Below the pieces are notes generated by a model. It saw only the letters and a program-made list of their open reading frames with translations. It did not search any database and was not told the DNA's origin. Position numbers and translations under genes: made by a program. DNA of 64,000 bases from Cercis canadensis. Its lineage: Eukaryota > Streptophyta > Magnoliopsida > Fabales > Fabaceae. This document shows, in pieces, positions 41,498 to 53,600 of this stretch (position 1 is the first letter of the stretch; each line of letters opens with the position of its first letter). The DNA is taken from the NCBI GenBank assembly GCA_003255065.1, contig QAOA01003536.1:71059-135058 (forward strand), in the 5' to 3' direction.

Positions 41498-42809
41498 GAG
41501 TAAACCTATATTTTAATTCTCGAAAGATTCGAGATTAAATAAAATGGTCTTTGAAAGATAAAAAATAATAAATTGATCCTCCAAAGATGTAACATCTATA
41601 ATATAATAGTCATCCATTAATATAATTTGTTAAGTGTTGATAGAAGTGCTGACGTGACAGTGTTATATGCTTGTGTGACACCGTTAAATGTCATGTGACA
41701 ATTTAAAATATCATGTAAGCTGATGTGGTCGATAAATAAGAGGGAAAAAAAAGACGAATTTCCCTTTTGATCTTCCCTCAAAAAAGACGAATGTAGTCTG
41801 CACCATTGTGCTAAAACAGAGAGAACCCACAATTCCAACCTTTGATTACTTACAGTGAAATTCTCTCTTCCATTGAAATTTTCTATTTTGCTTATTTTCG
41901 AACCCAGAAGAGAAGGAAATGCCAGAGGATAAGTGTCTCTTCTGTAAAAGAAAATTCTTTATCAATAAAGAAGAGAGGCTCAAATGGAGAGCAGGGAGTC
42001 CAAGTGGGAGTCTTTCATTGATGACTTTCAATTCAATTATTGGGAGTATTTATATTTATTTGGATGATCCTTTTCTTGGTGGGCCTTTGTTGCGATTGCA
42101 GAGAAAATCCATGCGGGTGAGAGAGTGCATTGACTTTCAAGAGTTTCCTTTTCACAGAAATCTACAGTGCCATTTTCTTGTCTACTAGTGAAGCTTTTTC
42201 TCAATTTTCTTTGCTGAAATTGTCAATTAGTGGAGCTAAAACTGTGTTGATACTTGATAAGCTGAGTTCTCTGGGATATTCCGAAACTAATAAAATTTAA
42301 AAAGTGCAAAACAAGCGTGATAGAATATGAAGAATCCATAATTGAACCCTGCCTCCATAAAAAGACGAATTTCCCTTTTGATCTTCCCTCAAAAACCTCT
42401 GGATACCTTGGAGACAGAGAAAACCAAAGCAAGAGCAGCAAAAGCTCAGAACCCAACTACGGCAAGAGAGGTTCGGAGAAAGGGTACGCAACAACCTCGT
42501 GTGACTTAAAATGGAGGATTTTGGTGGTGGTGGTGGTGGTGGGGCGGGGGGNAATTTTTTTTCCCTCTTATTTATCCACCTCATAAGCCTACATGATATT
42601 TTAAATTGCCACATGGCATTAAACGGTGCCACACAAGCACATAACACTACCACGTCAGCACTTCCGTTAGCACTTAACAGACTACACTAACGAAGGACCA
42701 TTTTGTTATGGATGTTGCATCTTTGGAGGACTAATTTGTTGTTTTCTATATTTTATGGACCATTTTGTCTAATTTCAAATATTTCGAGGACTAAACTGTA
42801 GATTTATTC
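41498..42809. mobile_element. Non-autonomous Mutator-like element with ~255-bp inverted repeats
   Basis: The left end starts gagtaaacctatattttaat and the reverse complement of the right end starts gaataaatctacagtttagt. The match continues inward for about 255 bp (for example tgacgtgacagtgttat against the complement of ataacactaccacgtca). A 9-bp target duplication aaaaaatta flanks it (41489-41497 and 42810-42818). Long inverted repeats with a 9-bp duplication are diagnostic of Mutator-like elements. The interior contains a direct repeat, gacgaatttcccttttgatc, at about 41753 and 42364, and an N at 42552 beside a G-rich run. No transposase frame is seen. Confidence 0.88.
42519..42552 (+). repeat. 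GGT repeat and G run ending in N
   Basis: Seven GGT units and a G-rich stretch lie inside the Mutator-like element and end at an N. The length is uncertain. Confidence 0.8.
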
Positions 42810-42818
42810 AAAAAATTA

Positions 42819-43260
42819 TAATATTTTTATTGAGATTTTATGATATTATATATGTATGTTATATTATATTGACGTGACAAACATACATAATTTATATATT
42901 TTATTTGATATAAAATTAATTTATCTTATTTTCTCAAAAAAACTTAAAAACAGTTAATTTTTACACATGTTATTCATATATTAACTATTCTTATGTAGTA
43001 TGATATACAACAAAGTATCTAAGAAACCTCCTATTTTTATTTTATTTTTCCTGTTGAAGACTTAAGCTTGGTGGATCTCGTATAATTTATTTTCGTAATT
43101 TGTTGGTTCAACCATGATGATGGAATTGTTAGTAACAGGAGTTCTTAATGTTTTTATTGGGCTGCAGAAATTGGGTTCTACAATTATTGGTAAAAATAAT
43201 TATAAATAAATATTTACATTTATCAATAAATGGATAAAAATTTGTATTAATATATATATA
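42819..43260. other. AT-rich spacer, nothing recognised
   Basis: No coding frame, inverted repeat or known element was seen here. Confidence 0.5.
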
Positions 43261-43790
43261 TTGAAAAATGTAACAAATGAGGCTATGAAGTGATGCATAG
43301 CATAAGGTTAATAATGATATTAAGATATTAGCAAGTGAGGAATTGAAAGTTTTCTAAATATCATAGCTTAACATAATGAGACTAAGATATTACATTTAGT
43401 TGCAACAACTAGATATGAAGTGATGGATTGGCCAAGATTAATAAGGAGGCTTCAAGTATTATAGTGAAAAGTTAAAATTTTTCTAAACCTCATAGCCTAA
43501 CAATGAGATGTGGATATTATAGTTAGTGACAATGAATAGATATGAAATGATGCAAATGATAAGGTTAACAATGATATTAAGATATTAATATAATGAGAAT
43601 TTTAAATTTCTATAAACCTCATCACCCAACATAATGAGATGAGTGGCTATGAATGTTAATCTAGTAATGAGATTAAGATATCAATCTCATCAGTTATGGT
43701 TAAAGTTTTAATTGGATGAGATTATTCTATTAGGTGAAGGTTAAAATTTTAATTTCTCTAAACCTCATACCTTAACATAAATGGTCACAT
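43261..43790 (+). repeat. Degenerate tandem repeat, unit about 115-130 bp, four or more copies
   Basis: The phrase tttctaaacctcatagccta and its variants recur four times (about 43355, 43475, 43605 and 43755). Each is near aatgagat and gatattaagatatt. The copies differ by many substitutions and indels, pointing to an old array. Confidence 0.65.
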
Positions 43791-44749
43791 CAAATTAATC
43801 TTGGGGATTAAGGTTAATTTAGTGTTAATGAAGTGCTATGGGTTTAGACATGAGGTTTTTTTTTTTTTTTTGTATTTTTGAGTGAAGGCATGAAGTTAAA
43901 GTTAATAATAGGGTGAAGGAATTAAACCAGTGATATGAACTTAATGTAATGTAATTAGAATGAGGTAAAGGAATTAAGCTTGTGATAACTTAATCTATAT
44001 ATTTAGGAATTATTGAATATAATGCGTAGAAAATTAATCTAATGATAAGTTTAATCTTAAGGAATTCCCTAATTACAGTGTAACCTAGTGAATGAATGAC
44101 ATCTAGCCTAAGTAATTTTTAGTATACAAGTACACATGTACTTAAAAAAATATGTCACTAGGCCGTGAACTTACTAATTTTTGTTTTGGTAAATTGAACT
44201 TATTGATTTTAATAATTATATGTATAATATTCCATTTCTATATGAAATGTATAGTAATTATCTATTTATATATTTTTAATTATATAATCTATTTATCTAT
44301 TTATATGTTACTAGATAACCCTACAGCCCTACCTTAGCATGAATTTATCTAAAACAATTACTCTCTACATAAATTTTTTGGTTCATCTATTTATTTCTTG
44401 CTAGATAACCATAGATTCAAATACAAAATTTACAAGTCCTGAGAATAATTTCAATATCACTCACACACATGTTGTTTGGTATTATAATTCTTATTATTAT
44501 TGTTTTTCTTTTGGTATTTTGGTCATAACTCTAAGTTTGAACAAAGAATCCACAAGCTCTATACACAATAATCAATATAATATTTACTATAAAGTTAGTG
44601 TGTGTACTACTTAGCATAAATTTAAGTAATATAAAGCACCTTAGCGTCTTGAGATATATTAGTACATAATACTTTTACCCCATGTAAAAAAAATTTAAAA
44701 ATTGATTTAAATAAACAAAAACTTAAATGCCACCCTCTTAAACACTGTC

Positions 44750-46056
44750 GTTCTAATTAGTGGGAGAACACACAGTTCTCTTCCTTCTTCCATTCGGCAG
44801 TGAAGCTCTCCTCTCCCCAAATCCAGAATTTCCCAAATCAAAATCTAAAACCAATGTTTTAAAAATCGGACAGGATTGACCGGTTCTATCGGTACCTGGT
44901 GAGCAAATTGGTTTGGTTCATGCCCCTGAACCGCCTGAAATTGGTGAGCCTTCTGAACTCTATACCCACTGCTCCAACTTCAATTTTTTGTCACTAGGAC
45001 ATCTCAGCTTTTGAGTTTATTATCACATATAAATATATTTATTAATAGAATAGTTAAGAAATTAATAGTAAGAGTATTTAATGGGTTTGAACCTACTATC
45101 TCTTAGTCAAAAAAGTTCATAGTCCAGACCACTAGGACAACTCTAGATATGCGTTTATTGTTACACAAAAATTATTTATTAATTATTTAGTATATTTATT
45201 TAATATTATATATTTAAATATGTAAAAATTATAATACATAATCACAGTATATAGATTTTAACTTAAGACTTTTTATTAATTTCTTAAAACTTTTATCATT
45301 AACCCATTGCTTTATTATTATCCTCATCTTCTCTTTTTTTTTTCTTCTCATTTTTTGTTATTATTTAATGCATGTGTATCACTAACTCTATTAAGAGGGA
45401 ACAAAATCATATGCAGCTATGTGACTTCGACTCCACATGTTCTTGCATTTTTTTTTTCTCTTAGTCTATTATGTACGATTTATTTATTTGTTTGACTAAT
45501 AATATGTGACTCAATCTTCTTTTTTTTTTTTCTTGTTATGATTATTTGGTTATTTATTTTTATGTTCTGATTATTTAATTTTATGTTAGAAATTGTAAAC
45601 TTAATTATGTTGAGAGTATGTGAACTTGTAAGAGATGTTGGCTGTTAGAACAATCTAATTTTGTTATGGAGTACCATTTTTAAATTAGGTGTATATAGAT
45701 TAGATTTTTATATATTTTGATTTTTAGTTATTTAAATATTTAAGTTTGAGATTTTCACTTATGAGTTAAGTTTGATAATTTGTGCTTCATCCTCCATGTT
45801 TTATTTTTTGTGAATCTTTAAGTTTAGAAAAAGCTTCAACTCAACTAGTTTGATCAGTAGTCCAACCGGTCATTTTTTGCCACACTGATTCGCTCACTAG
45901 TCTGATTTTGAAAACATTGTCTAAAACAACATTGGTATTATTACCATGAGTGCTACTTCCTTCCTTCTTTCTTCAAGAACATCGCGGTTCCCTCTTCCGT
46001 GTTCTCCAACACTGCTATCTCTTCTTCACCAATTTTCTTTCTCCCACAGTCATTAA
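44750..46056 (+). pseudogene. Possible gene start with a transit-like peptide, split by a transposon
   Basis: On either side of the element at 44852-45919 the DNA looks like a 5' UTR and first exon, with CT-rich sequence (ctctcctctccccaaatcc) and then ATG at 45950. The frame reads MSATSFLLSSRTSRFPLPCS and SPTLLSLLHQFSFSHSH before a stop at about 46055. The Ser/Arg/Leu composition without acidic residues is typical of a plastid transit peptide. No following exon was recognised before the next transposon at 46244. It could be a truncated duplicate of a plastid-protein gene. The element lies in its presumed 5' UTR. Confidence 0.35.
44852..45919. mobile_element. 1068-bp element with 8-bp target duplication (hAT-like, non-autonomous)
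   Basis: The ends are caatgttttaaaaatcggac and the complement of gtctgattttgaaaacattg, a 20-bp inverted repeat with two mismatches. A perfect 8-bp target duplication tctaaaac flanks it (44844-44851 and 45920-45927). Motifs gaccggtt (left) and aaccggtc (right) lie symmetrically inside. The 8-bp duplication points to the hAT superfamily. The interior is AT-rich with no transposase, so it depends on another element for movement. Confidence 0.85.
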
Positions 46057-46243
46057 GGATTTTAATGCTTGTTACTCTGAAACTACCGGCAACACACTTC
46101 AGAGATGACCAATATGTTTATGTATGTAGTATAAAAAATTAAGCCCTTAGATCTTTATTTTATTTTACAGATGCATCTAAAGTCAATAATATGAGTCACA
46201 ACACATAAAAATATAACAATTACACATTTACTTTTATTTTTTT

Positions 46244-47692
46244 GAGTAAAATACTATTTTAGTCCTTGAAAAATTGTCACATTGCTATTTCAATTCCTAA
46301 TTTATTTTTAGTGTCACTTTAGCCATCGAAATATTCATCTATCAGTCAATTTAGTCATTTGTTTAGCCCAATTAACCCATGTAAGATAGAAAAATTCAGG
46401 AGGCCTGTTAAGTAGTTACGTGGCTGTTAGTGTTCACGTGGCAGGTGGCTTGACATATGTCTCCATACGGTATAGTTTTGTGAGAGAGGGATTTTTCATC
46501 CCTAAATCATCAATCAAAAACCAAAATCATCTTCTTCTTCCCTCCCCGCTCCTCTTGTTCTCGACCTCCACAGGAGCCTTCATAAAGAACACCCTCAACC
46601 ATTGAATCCCTTCCAACTTTCTCTTTCTCTCCTCATCCTCTTCCTCCTCATCCTCTCCATCACCATCACCATCTCCTTCTCCAATCCCTTCTCCGCCGTC
46701 GTCTCCTTCATCGTTGCTACTGCTGCCGCCACAATTACCGCAACAACTCAATAACATATAATTTGATCTTCTCCCATTCAAGGCCACCTTCAAGCACCCC
46801 TTGTCTTACCCTCCTTTGCCTTCTTCCTTCCTATTAATGCTAGTCAACAATGATGTAAAATGAGAGTCTCAAGAATCGGTCAACAATGGCTCCTTTAATA
46901 GCAACAAATAATCAAACAGGTGGTAGGCATGAATGTTTGAAGTGGCTGGACTCGCAGATTTCTGTGCAGGACCTCCATAACAATCACCAGCAGCAGCAGT
47001 TGATCCAAAACTCTCAGATGCAGCACCACCAGGTCAACTAGAGCTCCCCTGACATTGATGACTTAACATAGAAAATTTGCAGAGACGAAAACTACGAATG
47101 CTTATTGCAGCAACTATACCCCGTCACCACCACCACCTCAAGCTAAACACTATACCTAAGTTTCACTCTTCGCCATCACCAAAGCCAAGAGAACCACGAT
47201 GACTACCACCAGCTGCAGCAGCACTCTGAGCAATTCAGGGATGAAAACGACATTGATGTTAACTCGGTGCAGGGATGAAAACGAGAGAGAATCAGAACTC
47301 CAAACTCAAACAAGAACGCAGGGAGAGAAATGGCCATCGAGTTGTAGCAGTGGATATGGGAAGCTAGAGAAAGAATAAGAAGAACGATGCAGGGAGAGAG
47401 AATAGGAGAAACGATGAAGATGAGAGAGACCTCTCTATTTTCTTCCCCACAACACTAAACGGCGTCGTTTTGACCATGTCAAGTGCCAAGTCTATCACAT
47501 GGACACTAATCGCTACGTAATCACTTAACGAGTCATTTGGACTTTTCCATCATATTTGGGTTAACTAGTTTAAAGGGAGGACTAAATTGGTCGACGGATG
47601 AATATTCCGAGAACTACAATGACATTAGAAATAAATTAGAGGTTGAAATGACAGCGTGACAATTTTTCAAAGACCAAAATGATATTTTACTC
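46244..47692. mobile_element. Mutator-like element with ~230-bp inverted repeats and gene-like cargo
   Basis: The left end is gagtaaaatactattttagt and the complement of the right end is gagtaaaatatcattttggt. The match runs inward about 230 bp (aattgtcac, ctaatttattt.tagtgtca, attcatc). A 9-bp duplication ttatttttt flanks it, with one extra T at the left. It starts with the same gagtaaa as the element at 41498, so the two belong to related families. The interior (46500-47460) is GC-richer with compositional breaks, CTTCTC/CCTC stretches and CAG/CAC repeats, like captured exon pieces, so it may be a Pack-MULE. Confidence 0.8.
46527..46793 (-). pseudogene. Acidic open frame inside the Mutator-like element (captured fragment?)
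   Basis: An 89-codon minus-strand frame has a DGDGDGEDEEEEDEERKRKL tract, preceded by Gly/Glu repeats and followed by LEGIQWLRVFFMKAPVEVEN. I do not recognise a family. A plus-strand phrase at about 46990-47150 (Gln/His-rich, interrupted by two stops) also looks like former coding sequence. The frame may be an accident of the CCTCAT-type repeats on the plus strand. Confidence 0.25.
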
Positions 47693-47701
47693 TTATTTTT
47701 T

Positions 47702-50676
47702 AGTAATCTATTCTGGTTATCCAATTGTATTTGATTTTTAATGGTTTTATTACTTCTTTGCTATTAGGAAAAAAATGTTGCAAGCTGCAGCAATAAATCG
47801 AAACAAATAATGGGTTTAAATCAAAAGATAAATAATAAGAGAATAAGTTTATAATTTAATAAAAGATTTTTTTTTAAAAAAAACCATATGTTTTATTCAA
47901 AAAGACTAACGAGAACATAAAAAAAGAGGAAAAAAAGAGGAAACAAAGAGGGTATTTTAGGCATTAAATTATTTTTCTCATCCGTATTTTATATATAGTA
48001 TAGATTTGAAGATAACAAATTAATAGGCAAAATGACTTAAAAAAAAAAATACAGTTTTACAAACTATTTACGTAAATGGAATAGTTTAGAAACTAGTTAT
48101 CAATTTGGGACAATTTTGATTAAATTATTGATAGGCACACAGAGGAAGATATCATTTTATTTTGAAATAGTGTGACCTTTTGAGTCATGCTACTTACAAA
48201 GTAGCGCGACTCATCTTGTCTGTGTCCTATAAATAAAATAATTGAAAGTGCACAATTTTGATAAATAGTTTGCATAATGCTCCATTTTGCCAAAGTATAT
48301 TTTGTTAGTTTAATTTTCCAAATTAATAAGTACATATTCTAACATAATATCATAAAAAGACGTTTTAGTTTGACAGATGAAAATATTTTGATAAACAACA
48401 AGTTTCTAATTGTTTTCATTTTCCTCAAGTTCATGCAACTTTTGTTAGTAAACAGCCTATTGACCTTATAATTCAAAGATCCATTTCTTCTCAATTTAGA
48501 TCTTAATTTATCTTTCTTTTTCTTTAAAAATTTTCCACCCCCTCTTACTATATATGCATGAAATATATTTTCCCCCATCTTTTGTAGGTGCTAGTGGAAA
48601 TGACAATATTTATATTCTAGAGAGAATTATTTTTAGGTTCTAAAAGTTAGAACAAAAGATCGTAAAGTGCTAAAGGAATAAAACTTTTAAGTAGATTGTT
48701 GTTACACAATAGAAAATGACCAAAATACTTCTCAATGTTATGTAGTTATCATGTTCAAATATAAACATAATAACCACATATATAAATAAAATAATCATAT
48801 GTAAATAGAGTAACCGCATAATATTGAGGGTATTTTAGTCATTTTATACAATACATCGTGCACCAACTTAGAAAATATTTTCCTTTAGCACTTTTTTGAT
48901 CTTGTTATTCAAGTTCTAAAACTTGAGGGAAATAAACTCTATAACACAACATGAAATTATAAATAGATAATTATCTTAGCATATTTTCTATCCAAAAGAA
49001 AAAAAAAAATTGTCTTAGCATATTTGACTCTTTTTCATCTTAAAGTATCGTATCATTCAAAATTCAAACTTTTCTTCTAGTGCCACTTATTTCATGTCAC
49101 CCCTCATAACAACTACATATTCAATCTATAGTTTACATGTCTCATTTTTGGAAATTTTTATTAGACATTTCTCACATTTCTGAAGATATATATAGAAAAC
49201 GACATTGCTTTAATTCTTTAAACGAGATACTCCACCACCCATAATTATTTCACAAAAGTTGCATTTGGTTTCTATTATTTCCAACCATTTCATCATACAT
49301 CCAATTTTGTTTTTGTTTTCTGGCTTTCATGCATCCATTCAATATCAGTTTTTCTCCTCTTGAATATTCTTCAATGACCATACTTTTTCCCCTTAACATG
49401 AGCCCATACTCATCTAGGTAAAATAAGATAACTTACACACATTAATATAATCGACAGAGTAAAGATTAGTGAACAAATTATACTATTCAAGCTTTAATAA
49501 AACCAGTACTCAAAAAGAGTATTACTTAGATAGTTAAATATCTCAACCTAAATTGCCCCCATGATCTTTTTCCTCACCTTATTTTCATGTTTGTATATTA
49601 AACCAAACTATCAAATTAAATAAACCACTTCAACCAGATTGTTGCCATAGCAGAATAGCAATTTGCATTTCACATCATTAAGACAGCTTAATTACCATTG
49701 CGAGCATTGCAAAACAGAATTGAGCACAGCAAAGTTAGCAGAGCTCAAGTGTCAACCACACTGAAAAGTGAAAACTGAACATTAGCTATACACAATCACT
49801 ATTGCCAATCCTATACCTATTTCCATTCATCAGCTGAACAACAGAGTTATTTAAGTAACCCAAAATCTCACAGTTATTCTATTCTTTCTAGTAAAACACT
49901 AAAAATTCTAAATTAGAGTAAAAGAGCTTCAAATTCCCATAAAAAATAAACTTGTTGATACAACTCAGACATAGGAATATAAAAAATTGTTTGATTATTA
50001 TTATGCTTGACTACAACTAATCACTTTAACGTTTTTAAATAGACACTATCCTAAAGCTACAGTACTTATCACATAAATATACAAATTCTATTAGATATCT
50101 CTCACTTATAAGATAGGATAATTACTCTTAAAGATAAGTTAATCCTAACTAAATCATAGTAGAGAAAATAAGATAATTAACTACTAATATAAAGAAAAAA
50201 GAAAACTAGGAAAATTATCTGATACTCTTCCTTAGAGTCGTATCACTTTAAAAAGCTCTTTTGAGTAATTTTACACTCTGGTTTAGATGTGCAAATTTCT
50301 TCATTTTCGTTGTAAAAGGGAGACTTGGAATTTTCTAGCGTGGTTTCCGGGTTGTTGAAGCGCCACACGCTGAAATAGTCATATACAAGCTTTTCAATTC
50401 CAGGAAGAGCCAATGCACATGCTGCAATGCATTAGAAACTGTAGGTCTTAATGGCTATTGTTCACCCCTGGTCAAATGTATAACAGGAACAGAAGCAAAA
50501 ACCATTTGCTATCCTTTCCAAATCATCAATCTAAAAGTCAAAGTCTCAATCTTTCTTTATTTCTCTAAATTAGTATCCTTTTCTTTTTGGTGTCCATTTC
50601 TCCTAATATAATCATATACTTGAATCAATTTGTATATAATGGGCATGTAGCTCAAATTAACACTGCAAATTACCCA
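47702..50676. other. Spacer and promoter region of the CRK gene
   Basis: About 2.9 kb, mostly AT-rich without a gene. In the last 200 bp the string aatctaaaagtcaaagtctc (about 50529) carries an inverted W-box core (TTGAC on the minus strand) and is conserved in the decayed copy at about 61475. WRKY control is typical of CRK genes, but here it is inference. Confidence 0.45.
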
Positions 50677-53600
50677 ATGGAGGGCATTACAAAACTCATT
50701 TTCAGATCATCAATACCCATTACTCTTCTTGGAATGCTGAGCCTTACAATCTTAACCACAAAAGCACAAACCCCAACATACGTAGGCGATGACTGTAATA
50801 ACTCAACCGAACAACCCCTCTCTACTGCATACCAAACCAACGTCAACAACATCCTCTCATGGCTATCCTCTAATGCAGGAACAAGCAAAGGCTACAACCA
50901 CACTACCATAACCACCGGCACTGGAGGAAATGACACAGTTTACGGCCTCTATGATTGCCGGGGCGACGTGGAAAGATCCTCCTGCCAGTTCTGTATCTCC
51001 ACTGCTATGAGAGAAATGTTGGAGCGTTGTCCCAACCGTGTTTCAGTGGTGATGATATGGTATGATTTCTGCACTCTCCGTTACTCGAATCAGAATTTCA
51101 TTGGGAATCTCACTATGAATCCATTATGGCGCGATTTGGGAAGCCAAAACATCTCGAATCCGACAGAATTAAATACAACTGAGAATTATATAAGGAGTTT
51201 GATAAAGATAGCAACTAAGGAGACGAACCAGTTGTTTGCTATGGGTGAGTTTGATTTGAGTGATGGTGAGAGAAGGTATGGCATGGTGCAGTGCAGCAGA
51301 GACCTTAGTAACGAGAAGTGTGCCCAGTGTTTGGAGGCCATGTTAGAAAAAATTCCTCAATGTTGTGCACAAAAGCTGGGATGGCAGATTTTGGTTCCAA
51401 GTTGTCTGGTAAGGTACCAGGATTATATGTTCTACACGGTCAATAATCGAACAACTCCTTCTCTTATGCCTGATTCTCCAACAGGTAACAGATTAACTAC
51501 TTGTCGCTCTCTTTAAGACTGTTTAGTTTGGCTTTGCATTTTGTTGTCTGTCCACAAACTGTTACAATTTATCAGATATTCCGTCTCAATAATCTAACAG
51601 TATTTTAACAAAATTAATATAAATTTATTAAAGTTTAATGGAGAAGAGGAAATTTGGAATGCTAATAGGCTGCCTCAAAACATGTCTAAATTAAAAAATA
51701 ATTATCCCAAAATCATGAATAGGAGCCCAAAAACTTGATCAGAGTTTATGTCGAAAACTTTTAGTGCCAATAGGTAATTGGTTTAGTGGTGAGAAATTCT
51801 GACTTCCTGCTAGTTAGCTTGGATAGTTGGGTATGACGCATTGGAAAAACGTTGGTAAGGCATCCTAGGTGAATTTTGCCTTTGGTTCTAACATAGCTTT
51901 GCTGATTACATAAGTTGTAATTGACATATGAAAATTTATTTATCTCAAATTTCATCTCAACCATTTTAAGATGGATAACTTGGTTATTTGAAATGGAGTT
52001 TTTGGACTCAAACTGCTGCAATTGGGTGACACTGAAGTCCTCAGTGTTTACGAGTTTTATTTTCAAACCTGAAGTCTCCACATTATATTAAATGACCCTG
52101 ATGGGTCAAATTTGGCGACTTTTGAAGGTTGTGGCCCTTAATTATGCTGAGATACCGAAAGAGGGATAAGAAAAATAAAGATCTTTTGTTATGAAGACTA
52201 TTAAAGACAAATAGACACCGACTTCGATTCTAGAAGTTGTTGCCTACATCCTATGGTCGATTTAGAAAGGGAGGAAGGATAAAGCGTTCAAAAATATCGA
52301 TTGGTCCCCAGTGCCATTCAGCATTGGTCAGTAACGGGTCAAATATGCGATTGGTTCTGCTTTCAAAATAACCACTCTGATGGAAAAATCTCAGCTTTCA
52401 ATAGTTTCCCCAATTCATCAGCAATTGACTTGACTTCTACTATCCTATCTTCACATACTTCACTTTGTATAGTACTTGTAGCTCAAACAGGTCATATTAC
52501 ATTATTACCCAATGGAAGGAGCAAAACATAACTTTCCAAGCATTGCTTAGTTTCTTAGTCATCACCAAAAAAACACAATCCTCTAACTACGTACGCGATG
52601 ATTGTTACAATCCCCTATCTTTAAACTTATATTTCTAATCCATCATATTTGTTATGAATTTACCGCAAGCGCTAGATAGATCCAAGAAGTACAAGTGGTT
52701 GGCACATTAATTGATAGTGGACCATCTTAAAAAACAACTTTCAAAAACAGGAAAAAAAAAAAATTTCATAAACAATGTTAGTTTTTAAGTTGCTTTTTTC
52801 ATTGTATACATATTTTTTTGTTTTTGTAGTTCTATTAAATTCTCAAAAAGGAGAATTCATTGAAAACAAGAACCATGTTCTTTCCTATGCCTTGGGAACC
52901 CTTTTCTAAATAAGGACTTACTTGGGGGAAAAAATGCATAATGTTCTTCTTTGTATCTATTGCAGCCAAACAGGGAGGTACAAGTAAGTCAAGAACCTTG
53001 ATTATTAGCATAATAAGTGCATTGGTGGCAGTAGCTCTATTAAGTTGCTCCATCTACTACTTCTTGTGCCGGAATATAGTAACAAAAGGTAATCACTTCT
53101 CATTAACCTAACTAGTATGCAAATAGTGTTATTAGAATATCCCCATTGTAAACTTACATGATTCATTTGTAGAGGTGCTGCTATCAGATACCACCCTTAT
53201 AACTTTCCATGGCAATGTTCAAAGTGAGAACTCATATGAAGACATTTATGCAATCCCATTTATTACAATTCAAGAGAGTACTAATAACTTTTCAGAAGCA
53301 TCTAAATTGGGAGAAGGTGGATTTGGTCCTGTTTACAAGGTACTAGTAAGTTGAATTTGAAAGATATGCCCAGTTTTGATTTAACACTCTGTTGCCATAT
53401 TTTAGTTTCCTTTTTCTCAACTTTTTCTTAGGGAATTTTGCCAGATGGGAGGAATATCGCGGTAAAAAGACTATCAAAAACTTCTGGCCAAGGCTTAGAG
53501 GAGTTCAAAAATGAAGTAGTCTTCATAGCTAAATTGCAACACAGAAACCTTGTGAGACTTTTAGGTTGCTGCACTGACGAAAACGAAAAGCTACTTGTAT

